NCBI RefSeq assembly: GCF_900143535.1 | Contig: NZ_FRFA01000009.1 | Location: 88,921 to 152,920 of the forward strand | Origin: Tateyamaria sp. Alg231-49 | GTDB taxonomy: Bacteria; Pseudomonadota; Alphaproteobacteria; Rhodobacterales; Rhodobacteraceae | Reading direction: 5' to 3' | DNA length: 64,000 bases | In this document: positions 7,997 through 14,793 of the stretch, one piece after another | Layout: every line of letters starts with the position of its first letter | Numbering within the stretch: position 1 is the stretch's first letter | The notes under the pieces: model-generated | What the model saw: the letters and a program-made list of their open reading frames with translations, nothing else | What the model was told of the DNA's origin: nothing | Database searches by the model: none | Made by a program: the position numbers and the translations under genes

Positions 7997-9185
7997 GCTC
8001 ATGTTTACGTCCTTCCCGGTCATCATCCGCTATTACCAACTCAAACGGCGCGGCGAAGAGATGACTGTTTGGAATATGCGCGCCGCCGTCCTGATGTGGT
8101 TGGGCATGGCCTTCGCACTCTTCCTGACGATCTTCTATTTCCACCCCAAAAGCTATTCAGGGATCGTGCCCTTCCGCACCGTTTCCGTGGTTGCACAAAC
8201 CAGCGGACCGGTCACGGAACTCCCTGTTCTGAACGAGGATCGGGTCGCCAAAGGTGATCTGCTGTTTCGGATCGAAGATAGCAGCCAGCGGTCGGCCGTC
8301 GCTCAGGCTGAGGCCCAACTTGCCGAAATCGATGCCGAAGAAAACAAAGCGCGGGATGAGCTGATCGTGGCCCAATCGACTGTGGACCAAGCCGTAGCTG
8401 AACGGGACAAATATGCGGTTGATCTGGAAAACGCGCAGACTCTGTTCGAGCGAAATGTCGGGCGCGAGGACGACGTGCGCCGATTTCAGGCTGCATTTGA
8501 CTCGGCCGAGGCCGCCGTAACGGCCACCACCGCACAAGTCGATCTGGCACGTGTCGAAATCGAAGAAACCATCCCCGCCAAACGCCGCACGGCCGAAACG
8601 GCACTCGAAGCGGCCAAGACGGAGCTGGCAAAGACCGAAGTTCGGTCCTTTACAGATGGCGTCGTGACCCAACTGTCCCTTGCCGTCGGAAGCCCGGCAT
8701 CACGCCTCGTCCTCAGCCCGGCCATGGTGATTATTCCCGACCGGGACGAAAAACACCCCATCGGTGTGATCGCAGGGTTCGACCAGGTCGCCCGGGCAAC
8801 TCTGCACGCAGGAATGCCTGCAGAAATCGCGTGTGACAGCAACATCAACATCTCGTTCAGGAACACGGTCATGCCCGCGCATGTGACGTCGATCCAACCG
8901 GCGATTGCCACCGGTCAGGTACAGCCAAGTGGCGTAATGCTTGAGCCCAGCAATGCCACCTCTCGCGGATCATTGCTGGTTTACTTCGATCTGGTACACC
9001 CCGAGCATAAAGACATCATGCTGAACGGAACGGGGTGTCTGGTGCAGACCTACACCAACAATCTGCCCGGTGTGTTTGGCCATGTGATCGCTGCCACAGG
9101 CATAATCAAGGCCGCTGGATTGCGACTGAAAGTGTGGGGCTCGCTGGTTTCTGGCGTTGGTCTGGCCGGGGGCGGTGCGCACTAA
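7989..9185 (+). CDS. HlyD/EmrA-family periplasmic adaptor protein
   Basis: A 398-aa membrane-fusion protein. One membrane anchor lies at about residues 40-62 (AAVLMWLGMAFALFLTIFYF), followed by the first half of a lipoyl domain (VVAQTSGPVTELPV), a long helical hairpin (about 95-205, Ala/Glu-rich), the second lipoyl half (EVRSFTDGVVTQL) and a beta-barrel domain. Such proteins bridge an inner-membrane pump to an outer-membrane channel. No ABC, MFS or RND permease and no TolC-like gene is nearby; the only partner in the transcript is the small membrane protein that overlaps it. The ATG at 7989 has GAGGAG ten bases upstream. Confidence 0.8.
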   Translation: MFELMFTSFPVIIRYYQLKRRGEEMTVWNMRAAVLMWLGMAFALFLTIFYFHPKSYSGIVPFRTVSVVAQTSGPVTELPVLNEDRVAKGDLLFRIEDSSQRSAVAQAEAQLAEIDAEENKARDELIVAQSTVDQAVAERDKYAVDLENAQTLFERNVGREDDVRRFQAAFDSAEAAVTATTAQVDLARVEIEETIPAKRRTAETALEAAKTELAKTEVRSFTDGVVTQLSLAVGSPASRLVLSPAMVIIPDRDEKHPIGVIAGFDQVARATLHAGMPAEIACDSNINISFRNTVMPAHVTSIQPAIATGQVQPSGVMLEPSNATSRGSLLVYFDLVHPEHKDIMLNGTGCLVQTYTNNLPGVFGHVIAATGIIKAAGLRLKVWGSLVSGVGLAGGGAH

Positions 9186-9201
9186 GGCGTGCCATCAGCG
9201 A

Positions 9202-10731
9202 CTAAACCGTCTCGCCCGAAGACATCTTGTCCAGAAACGCTTCAGCGTCGCGCAACACAGTAGCGCGGCGCTCTTCGTCCATCCGATCCCAAGTCCGGTA
9301 CATGTTCCCCATGCGGGCATTGTTGGAAAACCGATCCCGGTGACGGTCTAGGAAATGCCAGTAAAGCAGGTTGAACGGGCAGGCTCCCTCGCCCGTTTTG
9401 ACGTTGACCTTGTAGTGGCAACCTTTGCAGTAATCCGACATCCTGTTGATGTACACGCCCGATGACACATAAGGCTTGGACGCAATGACGCCCCCATCAG
9501 CGAACTGCGACATGCCCACAACATTCGGGGCCTCCACCCATTCAAAGGCATCTGCGTAGACCGCCAGATACCATTCGGACACTTCCGCCGGGTTCAACCC
9601 AGCGAGCAGGGCAAAGTTGCCCGTGACCATCAAACGCTGGATGTGGTGGGCATAGGCCTCGGTTTCAGTCTGCGCCACGGCCTTTGACACACAGCGCATC
9701 CGCGTCTCACCACCCCAATAGAACGCCGGCAGCTTGCGATGGTGGTCTAACCCATTGCGATGCGGATAGTCGGGACCCTCATGAAAATAAATGCCGCGCA
9801 CATATTCGCGCCAGCCAATCACCTGCCGTATGAACCCTTCGGCTGCGTTGATGGGCACATCGCCCGCCTTCCACGCATCTTCGACCGCCCGGCAGACCTC
9901 AAGCGGGTCGAGCAATCCGATGTTGAGGTAGGGCGACACCAGCGCATGGTAGAGGAACTGATTGTCCGCCAGCATCGCGTCCTGATAGTCGCCAAAACGG
10001 GCCAGACCATAGCGGACAAAATGCGCCAGTGCCTGTCTGGCCTGCGCCTGATCCGTGGCAAACCAGAACGGGCGCAAATCCCCGAAATGATTGCCAAAGC
10101 GCGCCTCGACCAAATCCAGAACTTCGGTCACGACGTCATCTGGTTCAAACTGCATGGGTCCGGAAAATGTGACCTCTCCGGGGGCAGGTTTGCGATTGTC
10201 GTGATCGAAATTCCACTTGCCGCCTGCCGGTTGATCCCCATCCATCAACAGGCCGGTCTTGCGGCGCATATCGCGATAGAAATATTCCATCCGCAGCGCC
10301 TTGCGCCCCTCAGCCCAAGCCTCGAACTCGGCATGGGAGGCGATGTACCTGTCATCTTCCAGCATCTCCACATCCAGCGGACAATCCTCGAGGGCTTCAA
10401 TCAGGCGGTACTCGCCCGGGCGGGTAACAAGAACCTTGCTCACCCCATACTGATCTGCCCGGCGCAGCAACTCGCCTGCAATGGATTGGGAGTTTTCGGT
10501 GTCATCAAGCTCGGAATAGGCCACCTGCCAACCATCTTCGCGTAACTGGGTCGCAAACTTGCGCATCGCAGCCAGAACCAGCGCAATCTTCTTGGGGTGA
10601 TGGGGAACGTACGATCCTTCATCACCGACTTCGGCCATGACAACAACGTGGCGGTCTTTGTCCGCCGCGCACAACGCTGCCACGTTTTCGCTCAACTGAT
10701 CCCCAAGGATCAGGATCAACCGCGCTACCAT
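9202..10731 (-). CDS. iron-sulfur bacterial cryptochrome/photolyase (CryB/PhrB type)
   Basis: A 509-aa flavoprotein of the DPRP/FeS-BCP photolyase branch, which repairs UV photoproducts or acts as a blue-light receptor. It starts MVARLILILGDQLS, the typical antenna-binding Rossmann start. The C-terminal catalytic domain has FIRQVIGWREY and the cluster-binding cysteines: one in RMRCVSKAV, two in DYCKGCHYKV and one in GEGACPFN, the spacing known from Rhodobacter CryB and Agrobacterium PhrB. The family usually also binds FAD and a lumazine antenna. Its ATG overlaps the stop of the upstream SDR gene by seven bases, so the two are coupled. It is convergent with the HlyD gene, 16 bp away. Confidence 0.92.
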   Translation of the reverse strand: MVARLILILGDQLSENVAALCAADKDRHVVVMAEVGDEGSYVPHHPKKIALVLAAMRKFATQLREDGWQVAYSELDDTENSQSIAGELLRRADQYGVSKVLVTRPGEYRLIEALEDCPLDVEMLEDDRYIASHAEFEAWAEGRKALRMEYFYRDMRRKTGLLMDGDQPAGGKWNFDHDNRKPAPGEVTFSGPMQFEPDDVVTEVLDLVEARFGNHFGDLRPFWFATDQAQARQALAHFVRYGLARFGDYQDAMLADNQFLYHALVSPYLNIGLLDPLEVCRAVEDAWKAGDVPINAAEGFIRQVIGWREYVRGIYFHEGPDYPHRNGLDHHRKLPAFYWGGETRMRCVSKAVAQTETEAYAHHIQRLMVTGNFALLAGLNPAEVSEWYLAVYADAFEWVEAPNVVGMSQFADGGVIASKPYVSSGVYINRMSDYCKGCHYKVNVKTGEGACPFNLLYWHFLDRHRDRFSNNARMGNMYRTWDRMDEERRATVLRDAEAFLDKMSSGETV

Positions 10732-11387
10732 GGAACGGAAGCCCCGGAGTAATCAAAGAACTGCCCAGTCTGCTCGGGTCTCAACCCATCCATAACCTCC
10801 ATCAGATTGGTCGCCGCGTCTTGCGGAGGCACCGCAGGATGGCGGCCCACATACTTATCAGTAAAGGCCGTGGCCACGGTGCCGGGATGCAGCGCCACAA
10901 CTGTCGCCTGTCCATGCGTGCGCGCCAATTCAATCGCAGCCGTATGAACGATCTGGTTTACAGCAGCCTTGGCCGCACGATAACTGATCCAGCCACCAAT
11001 CCGATTATCCCCAATCGACCCGACGCGCGCAGACAGCACCGCCATAACGGCGGGCCGATCACGGGGCAACAGATGATGCGCGTGCGACAGGATCAAGGCC
11101 GGGCCAATCGCGTTCAATGCAAACTGACCCGCCATCACGGCAGGGTCCAACCCCTTGATGGTCTTTTCAGGGGCAGCGCCCGCAATCTCAAGCGCACCAG
11201 TCGCGACAACAACCCGGTCGTAGGGGCCGCGCCCAGTCAGATGGTCGGCGACCGATCCGGCATCCGTCACATCAAACCCATCACCCGAGCGCGACAGTCG
11301 GTCCACCTCTGCCCCACTGGCTGCATATGCATCCACCAAAGCAGACCCGATGCCCCCAGAGGCCCCAATAATCAAAATCTTATCCAT
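10725..11387 (-). CDS. short-chain dehydrogenase/reductase
   Basis: A 220-aa SDR protein. The cofactor-binding motif GASGGIGSAL is at residues 8-17 and the active-site YRAAKAAVNQ lies in the second half, with a Ser in the preceding strand (VLSARVGSIG). It resembles the C-factor/CsgA-like short SDRs often found beside photolyase genes in Rhodobacterales. Substrate unknown. The ATG at 11387 starts directly at the Rossmann strand and has GGGGA upstream; an in-frame start seven codons earlier is less likely. Coupled by overlap to the photolyase. Confidence 0.85.
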   Translation of the reverse strand: MDKILIIGASGGIGSALVDAYAASGAEVDRLSRSGDGFDVTDAGSVADHLTGRGPYDRVVVATGALEIAGAAPEKTIKGLDPAVMAGQFALNAIGPALILSHAHHLLPRDRPAVMAVLSARVGSIGDNRIGGWISYRAAKAAVNQIVHTAAIELARTHGQATVVALHPGTVATAFTDKYVGRHPAVPPQDAATNLMEVMDGLRPEQTGQFFDYSGASVPW

Positions 11388-11510
11388 GATCCCCGACCTA
11401 GCAGGCAAGGCGTGCGCATCAACTTCTTCTGACGAAAAATACCCCCTTTGAAGGTTTCGGAATGCGCAACGGGGTTACGGTCCGCAATTCCAGTCTTTCC
11501 ATTTGCAAAA

Positions 11511-11529
11511 GGCGCGGTATAAATGCGCC
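11511..11529 (+). promoter_or_regulatory. possible promoter -10 inside a short inverted repeat
   Basis: TATAAA (11518-11523) is the best -10-like element in the spacer; CTTTCC at 11495 is a poor -35 at 17-bp distance. GGCGC (11511-11515) and GCGCC (11525-11529) flank the -10 symmetrically and could bind a regulator. A start about seven bases after the -10 would place the leader ATG almost at the 5' end of the RNA. Confidence 0.25.
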
Positions 11530-11530
11530 C

Positions 11531-11611
11531 ATGACATTCGCCACACATATCCCTTGCACACGCCTTTCGGGCGTGCTCGGCCATGGCCTCCTGCTCCTAA
11601 TTCGCCTCTGA
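11531..11611 (+). CDS. leuL: leuA leader peptide (leucine-rich, 26 codons)
   Basis: A 26-codon open frame starting ATG at 11531 and ending TGA at 11609-11611. Seven of 26 residues are leucine, at positions 12, 16, 20-23 and 26, so four leucine codons are consecutive (CTC CTG CTC CTA) just before the stop. It lies 80 bp upstream of leuA and is immediately followed by competing stem-loops. This is the signature of a transcription-attenuation leader: ribosome stalling on Leu codons when charged tRNA-Leu is scarce would change RNA folding and raise leuA expression. Too short for standard gene calling. No clear ribosome site precedes it. Confidence 0.8.
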   Translation: MTFATHIPCTRLSGVLGHGLLLLIRL

Positions 11612-11657
11612 GCGCAGCCGGTTGGCGCGCCCGCTCAGAGGATCGCCCGCGCGCCAA
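11559..11657 (+). promoter_or_regulatory. leuA attenuator: mutually exclusive RNA stems
   Basis: Three perfect stems are visible. S1 is CACGCC/GGCGTG (11559-11564 with 11570-11575), inside the leader. S2 is CTCTGAGCG/CGCTCAGAG (11606-11614 with 11632-11640), whose left arm covers the leader stop codon. S3 is TTGGCGCGC/GCGCGCCAA (11622-11630 with 11649-11657). The left arm of S3 lies in the S2 loop and the right arm of S2 lies in the S3 loop, so S2 and S3 exclude each other. A ribosome stalled on the Leu run would mask the left arm of S2 and favour S3. No U-tract follows S3, so the output may be Rho-dependent or translational. Confidence 0.6.
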
Positions 11658-11691
11658 AGGCTTCAGGAACAGAACTCAAAGAGATACCAAA

Positions 11692-13263
11692 ATGACCGAT
11701 ACTGACAAAACCCAGGACCGCGTTGTCATCTTCGACACCACGCTGCGCGACGGCGAACAATCTCCGGGCGCCACCATGACCCACGCGGAAAAGCTCGAAA
11801 TTGCAGGGCTGCTGGACGACATGGGCGTCGACATCATCGAGGCCGGATTTCCCATCGCCTCCGAAGGCGACTTTAACGCCGTTACCGAAATCGCCAAGAA
11901 CGCGCAAAACTCGGTGATTTGCGGCCTTGCCCGCGCGCAGTTTGGCGACATCGACCGCTGTTGGGAGGCCGTCAAGCACGCAAGCCAACCGCGTATCCAC
12001 ACCTTCATCGGGACCTCGCCCCTGCACCGCGCCATTCCAAACCTCACCAAGGACGAGATGGCCGAGCGGATTGAACAGACCGTCACCCACGCCCGCAATC
12101 TGTGTGACAACGTGCAGTGGTCACCGATGGACGCGACGCGTACGGAAATCGACTACCTCTACCGCGTTGTCGAAATCGCGATCAAAGCGGGTGCGACAAC
12201 GATCAACATCCCCGACACTGTCGGCTACACTGCCCCTCGTGAAAGCGCAGACCTGATCTCCAAACTGATCGAAAATGTGCCCGGCGCCGACGAGGTGATC
12301 TTTGCTACGCACTGCCACAACGACCTTGGCATGGCGACAGCCAACTCTCTTGCCGCTGTCGAGGCAGGGGCACGCCAGATCGAGTGCACGATCAACGGTC
12401 TGGGCGAACGCGCCGGCAATACTGCTCTGGAAGAAGTGGTGATGGCCCTTAAAGTGCGCAACGACATCATGCCGTTCCGCACCGGCATCGATTCAACCAA
12501 GATCATGAACATCTCGCGTCGCGTTGCCACGGTCAGCGGCTTCCCGGTGCAGTTCAACAAGGCCATCGTGGGCAAGAATGCCTTTGCACATGAATCTGGC
12601 ATCCATCAGGACGGCATGTTGAAAAACGCCGAGACGTTCGAAATCATGCGGCCCGAAGACGTGGGGCTGTCGGCGACCAACCTCGTGATGGGCAAACACT
12701 CTGGCCGCGCTGCCCTGCGCTCCAAGCTCGAAGAACTTGGCTTTGAACTGGGCGACAACCAACTCAAGGACGTCTTCGTGCGATTCAAAGCGCTGGCCGA
12801 CCGCAAAAAGGAAATCTACGAAGATGACCTGATCGCGCTGATGCGCACCGCCACTGATCCGGAAGAAGACCGGATCAAGCTGGTCTCAATGCGCGTTGTG
12901 TGTGGCACCGATGGCCCTCAGCAGGCAGACATGGTGCTCGACATCGATGGGACCGAACACAAAACGACGCAAACCGGTGACGGCCCAGTAGACGCGTCTT
13001 TCAACTGCATCAAAGCGCTGGTGGAACACACCGCCCGCCTGCAGCTGTATCAGGTCCACGCTGTGACCGAAGGTACTGATGCGCAGGCGACAGTGTCCGT
13101 GCGGATGGAAGAAGACGGGCGCATCGTGACCGGCCAATCCGCGGACACAGACACTGTCGTGGCCAGCACGCGGGCCTACATTCACGCGCTCAACCGTCTG
13201 CTGGTGCGACGTGAGAAAACAGGCTCTGACAAGCGCGAAGTCAGCTACAAAGACGTCAGCTGA
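11692..13263 (+). CDS. leuA: 2-isopropylmalate synthase
   Basis: Condenses acetyl-CoA with 2-ketoisovalerate, the first committed step of leucine synthesis. The 523 aa show the DRE-TIM catalytic barrel: FDTTLRDGEQSPG near the N-terminus and HCHNDLGMATANS with a following GLGERAGN. A C-terminal LeuA allosteric domain, where leucine feedback binds in the family, occupies about the last 130 residues. The ATG at 11692 is followed by a short polar leader and has an AAAGAGA ribosome site; the frame is open further upstream through the attenuator, but that segment is not family-like. Expression is probably controlled by the leader peptide at 11531. A strong terminator follows. Confidence 0.95.
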   Translation: MTDTDKTQDRVVIFDTTLRDGEQSPGATMTHAEKLEIAGLLDDMGVDIIEAGFPIASEGDFNAVTEIAKNAQNSVICGLARAQFGDIDRCWEAVKHASQPRIHTFIGTSPLHRAIPNLTKDEMAERIEQTVTHARNLCDNVQWSPMDATRTEIDYLYRVVEIAIKAGATTINIPDTVGYTAPRESADLISKLIENVPGADEVIFATHCHNDLGMATANSLAAVEAGARQIECTINGLGERAGNTALEEVVMALKVRNDIMPFRTGIDSTKIMNISRRVATVSGFPVQFNKAIVGKNAFAHESGIHQDGMLKNAETFEIMRPEDVGLSATNLVMGKHSGRAALRSKLEELGFELGDNQLKDVFVRFKALADRKKEIYEDDLIALMRTATDPEEDRIKLVSMRVVCGTDGPQQADMVLDIDGTEHKTTQTGDGPVDASFNCIKALVEHTARLQLYQVHAVTEGTDAQATVSVRMEEDGRIVTGQSADTDTVVASTRAYIHALNRLLVRREKTGSDKREVSYKDVS

Positions 13264-13303
13264 TTGCGCATCCGGCGCAAACAACCCGCTTAAAGAAGCG
13301 CCT

Positions 13304-13335
13304 GAGATGCCGCATGAATGTGCGGCATCTCTTTT
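13304..13335 (+). terminator. leuA rho-independent terminator
   Basis: GAGATGCCGCA (13304-13314) pairs perfectly over 11 bp with TGCGGCATCTC (13321-13331) across a six-base loop, followed by TTTT and further T-rich sequence. It lies about 40 bases after the leuA stop. Confidence 0.9.
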
Positions 13336-13391
13336 GTTGTTCGCCAGTTTCACCCATAAGCAACCCACCAAACCAAAAACAGGATAGTGTC

Positions 13392-14225
13392 ATGCGCCTT
13401 TTATCTGCTGCAATCGCGGCAACTCTGCTTCTGACGACAGTCGCGTCTGCCCAGACAATCGACAAAATCAAAGATACCGGCGAGCTCGTCATTGGGTTTC
13501 GCACAGACGCATCCCCGTTGTCGGTCCTCGGTGATAATGGCCCGCAAGGGTATTCCGTCGAACTTTGCGCGCGTTTGGCCCAAAAAATTGCGGACTCACT
13601 CGCTCTTGAGACCATGGATGTGGTCTTCGAACCCGTTACAACTGAAAACCGGTTCGAAAAAGTCGCAAACGGCGAGATTGACTTGCTCTGCGGTGCGGCA
13701 ACTATCACCTTGTCCCGGCGGGCACTGGTCGATTTTTCGACACCCACCTACGTCGATGGCACCACGGTTGCCCTAAAGAACGGCGGACCGGGCTCATTCG
13801 AAGAATTGGCTGGCAAAAAAATTGGTGTCCGAAGCGCCACAACAACGCTTGAAGCGCTCAACACAACATTGGGATCGATGAATATGGACGCAGAAGTCGT
13901 CGAATTCGATGATCATGCCGCCGGCATGGCAGCGCTCGAATCCGATGCTATTTCCGCATACTTTGCAGACCAATCCATTCTGATGCAAATGGTGCAGTCC
14001 GGTGGCAACGCAGATGCGTACAATGTCTTTGAGAATCTTTTGACCGTCGAAAAACACGGGCTGGCCATGCGCCGTGGGGATTCTGATTTCAGGCTGCTTG
14101 TTGATACAGGTCTGTCGACCTTGTTCGCAGAAGGAGGTGTTTCTGACGCTTTTGGCAACAACATAGGCGCAACTCCGGGTTTTGCGCTTGAAGCGATGTA
14201 CCTTTTGTCCCCGACGTTGCCCTAA
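13392..14225 (+). CDS. amino-acid ABC transporter substrate-binding protein (family 3)
   Basis: A 277-aa periplasmic binding protein with a signal peptide (MRLLSAAIAATLLLTTVASAQ) and a bilobed SBP_bac_3 fold: LVIGFRTDASPLSVLGDNG and GYSVELCARLA in lobe one, DLLCGAATITLSRRALVDFS at the hinge, and KKIGVRSATTTLEAL in lobe two. It resembles glutamate/aspartate-type binding proteins. No permease or ATPase gene is adjacent, so it is an orphan that either serves a distant transporter or acts as a sensor. The ATG at 13392 has AGGATAG upstream. It is bounded by terminators on both sides, so it forms a one-gene transcription unit. Confidence 0.85.
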   Translation: MRLLSAAIAATLLLTTVASAQTIDKIKDTGELVIGFRTDASPLSVLGDNGPQGYSVELCARLAQKIADSLALETMDVVFEPVTTENRFEKVANGEIDLLCGAATITLSRRALVDFSTPTYVDGTTVALKNGGPGSFEELAGKKIGVRSATTTLEALNTTLGSMNMDAEVVEFDDHAAGMAALESDAISAYFADQSILMQMVQSGGNADAYNVFENLLTVEKHGLAMRRGDSDFRLLVDTGLSTLFAEGGVSDAFGNNIGATPGFALEAMYLLSPTLP

Positions 14226-14250
14226 ACAGGCACAGATTTGATATCACTGG

Positions 14251-14273
14251 CCCGGGCATTTGTGCCCGGGTTT
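14251..14273 (+). terminator. terminator after the solute-binding protein gene
   Basis: CCCGGGCA (14251-14258) pairs with TGCCCGGG (14263-14270) across loop TTTG and is followed by TTT. It lies 25 bases after the stop codon. Confidence 0.8.
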
Positions 14274-14466
14274 GCTACACTGATACCGACGGGCTGTACC
14301 GCACACACCGTTGGCAGTGTTGCCTACTCCGGTCCCCACAATCGCGACAAAACAGGACGGCCCATTGGTGTCGGACGCATCCACTTGCGCAGGTGTGCAA
14401 GCACCGCAGACCCCATTGAAGCTCAACCTAAAATCGTACCCAATGCGCGCGCAACGCCTTGAAACT
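14274..14466. other. intergenic stretch, no supported gene
   Basis: About 190 bp after the terminator. The minus strand is open over 14244-14474 and reads as a cysteine-containing peptide (NGVCGACTPAQ, GPSCFV, NGVCGTA, YQCSKPGHKCPG). The only start is a TTG inside the inverted repeat, and the frame runs through the terminator stem. It may be a decayed secreted-peptide gene; I do not call it. Confidence 0.3.
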
Positions 14467-14488
14467 CGAGTCAAATTTTATTGACTCG
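14467..14488. promoter_or_regulatory. 8-bp inverted repeat upstream of small secreted peptide gene
   Basis: CGAGTCAA (14467-14474) and TTGACTCG (14481-14488) are perfect inverted repeats around the AT core ATTTTA. The position 57 bp upstream of the next start and the lack of a following T run suggest an operator rather than a terminator. TTGACT inside the right arm could double as a -35 element. Confidence 0.35.
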
Positions 14489-14544
14489 AAACGGTGTGTA
14501 ACCCAAGGTTGAAGGATTAACGCCAAAATTATTGAGGTTTTGCC

Positions 14545-14754
14545 ATGCACAACATGCGTAAGCGCACCGCAACCGCTCTCTTTGTTATCACTTGCATCGC
14601 CGCAAGCGCGGCCACCATGTCCGCGGCGCAGAACGCGCCGTCTGGATCGTGCGTGGTCCCGGGTGGTTGGTGTTGGCCGCTCAGTCCTGGGCCATCAGGC
14701 GCGCCATGCCAGTGCAACACACCAAACGGGCTTGTGACAGGATTCATTCAATAA
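14545..14754 (+). CDS. small exported cysteine-containing peptide
   Basis: A 69-aa protein with a clear signal peptide (about residues 1-28, ending MSAAQ) and a short mature part containing four cysteines arranged C-x6-C-x11-C-x-C and three prolines (PGGWCWPLSPGPSG, PCQCNTPNG). The ATG at 14545 has TTGAGG upstream. No family recognised. The mature peptide would be about 40 residues, with two possible disulfides or a metal site. It lies 39 bp upstream of the 452-aa membrane protein on the same strand, so the two probably share a transcript, with the inverted repeat at 14467 upstream of both. Confidence 0.6.
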   Translation: MHNMRKRTATALFVITCIAASAATMSAAQNAPSGSCVVPGGWCWPLSPGPSGAPCQCNTPNGLVTGFIQ

Positions 14755-14793
14755 AGCCGGCATGTCTCTCAAAGTCATTGAAAGGATCGCATT

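Noticed and set aside
11421..11450. Possible fifth copy of the dispersed repeat
   Set aside because: Only CTTCTTCTGA and an A-run match; no hairpin core, and the flanking gene is divergent.
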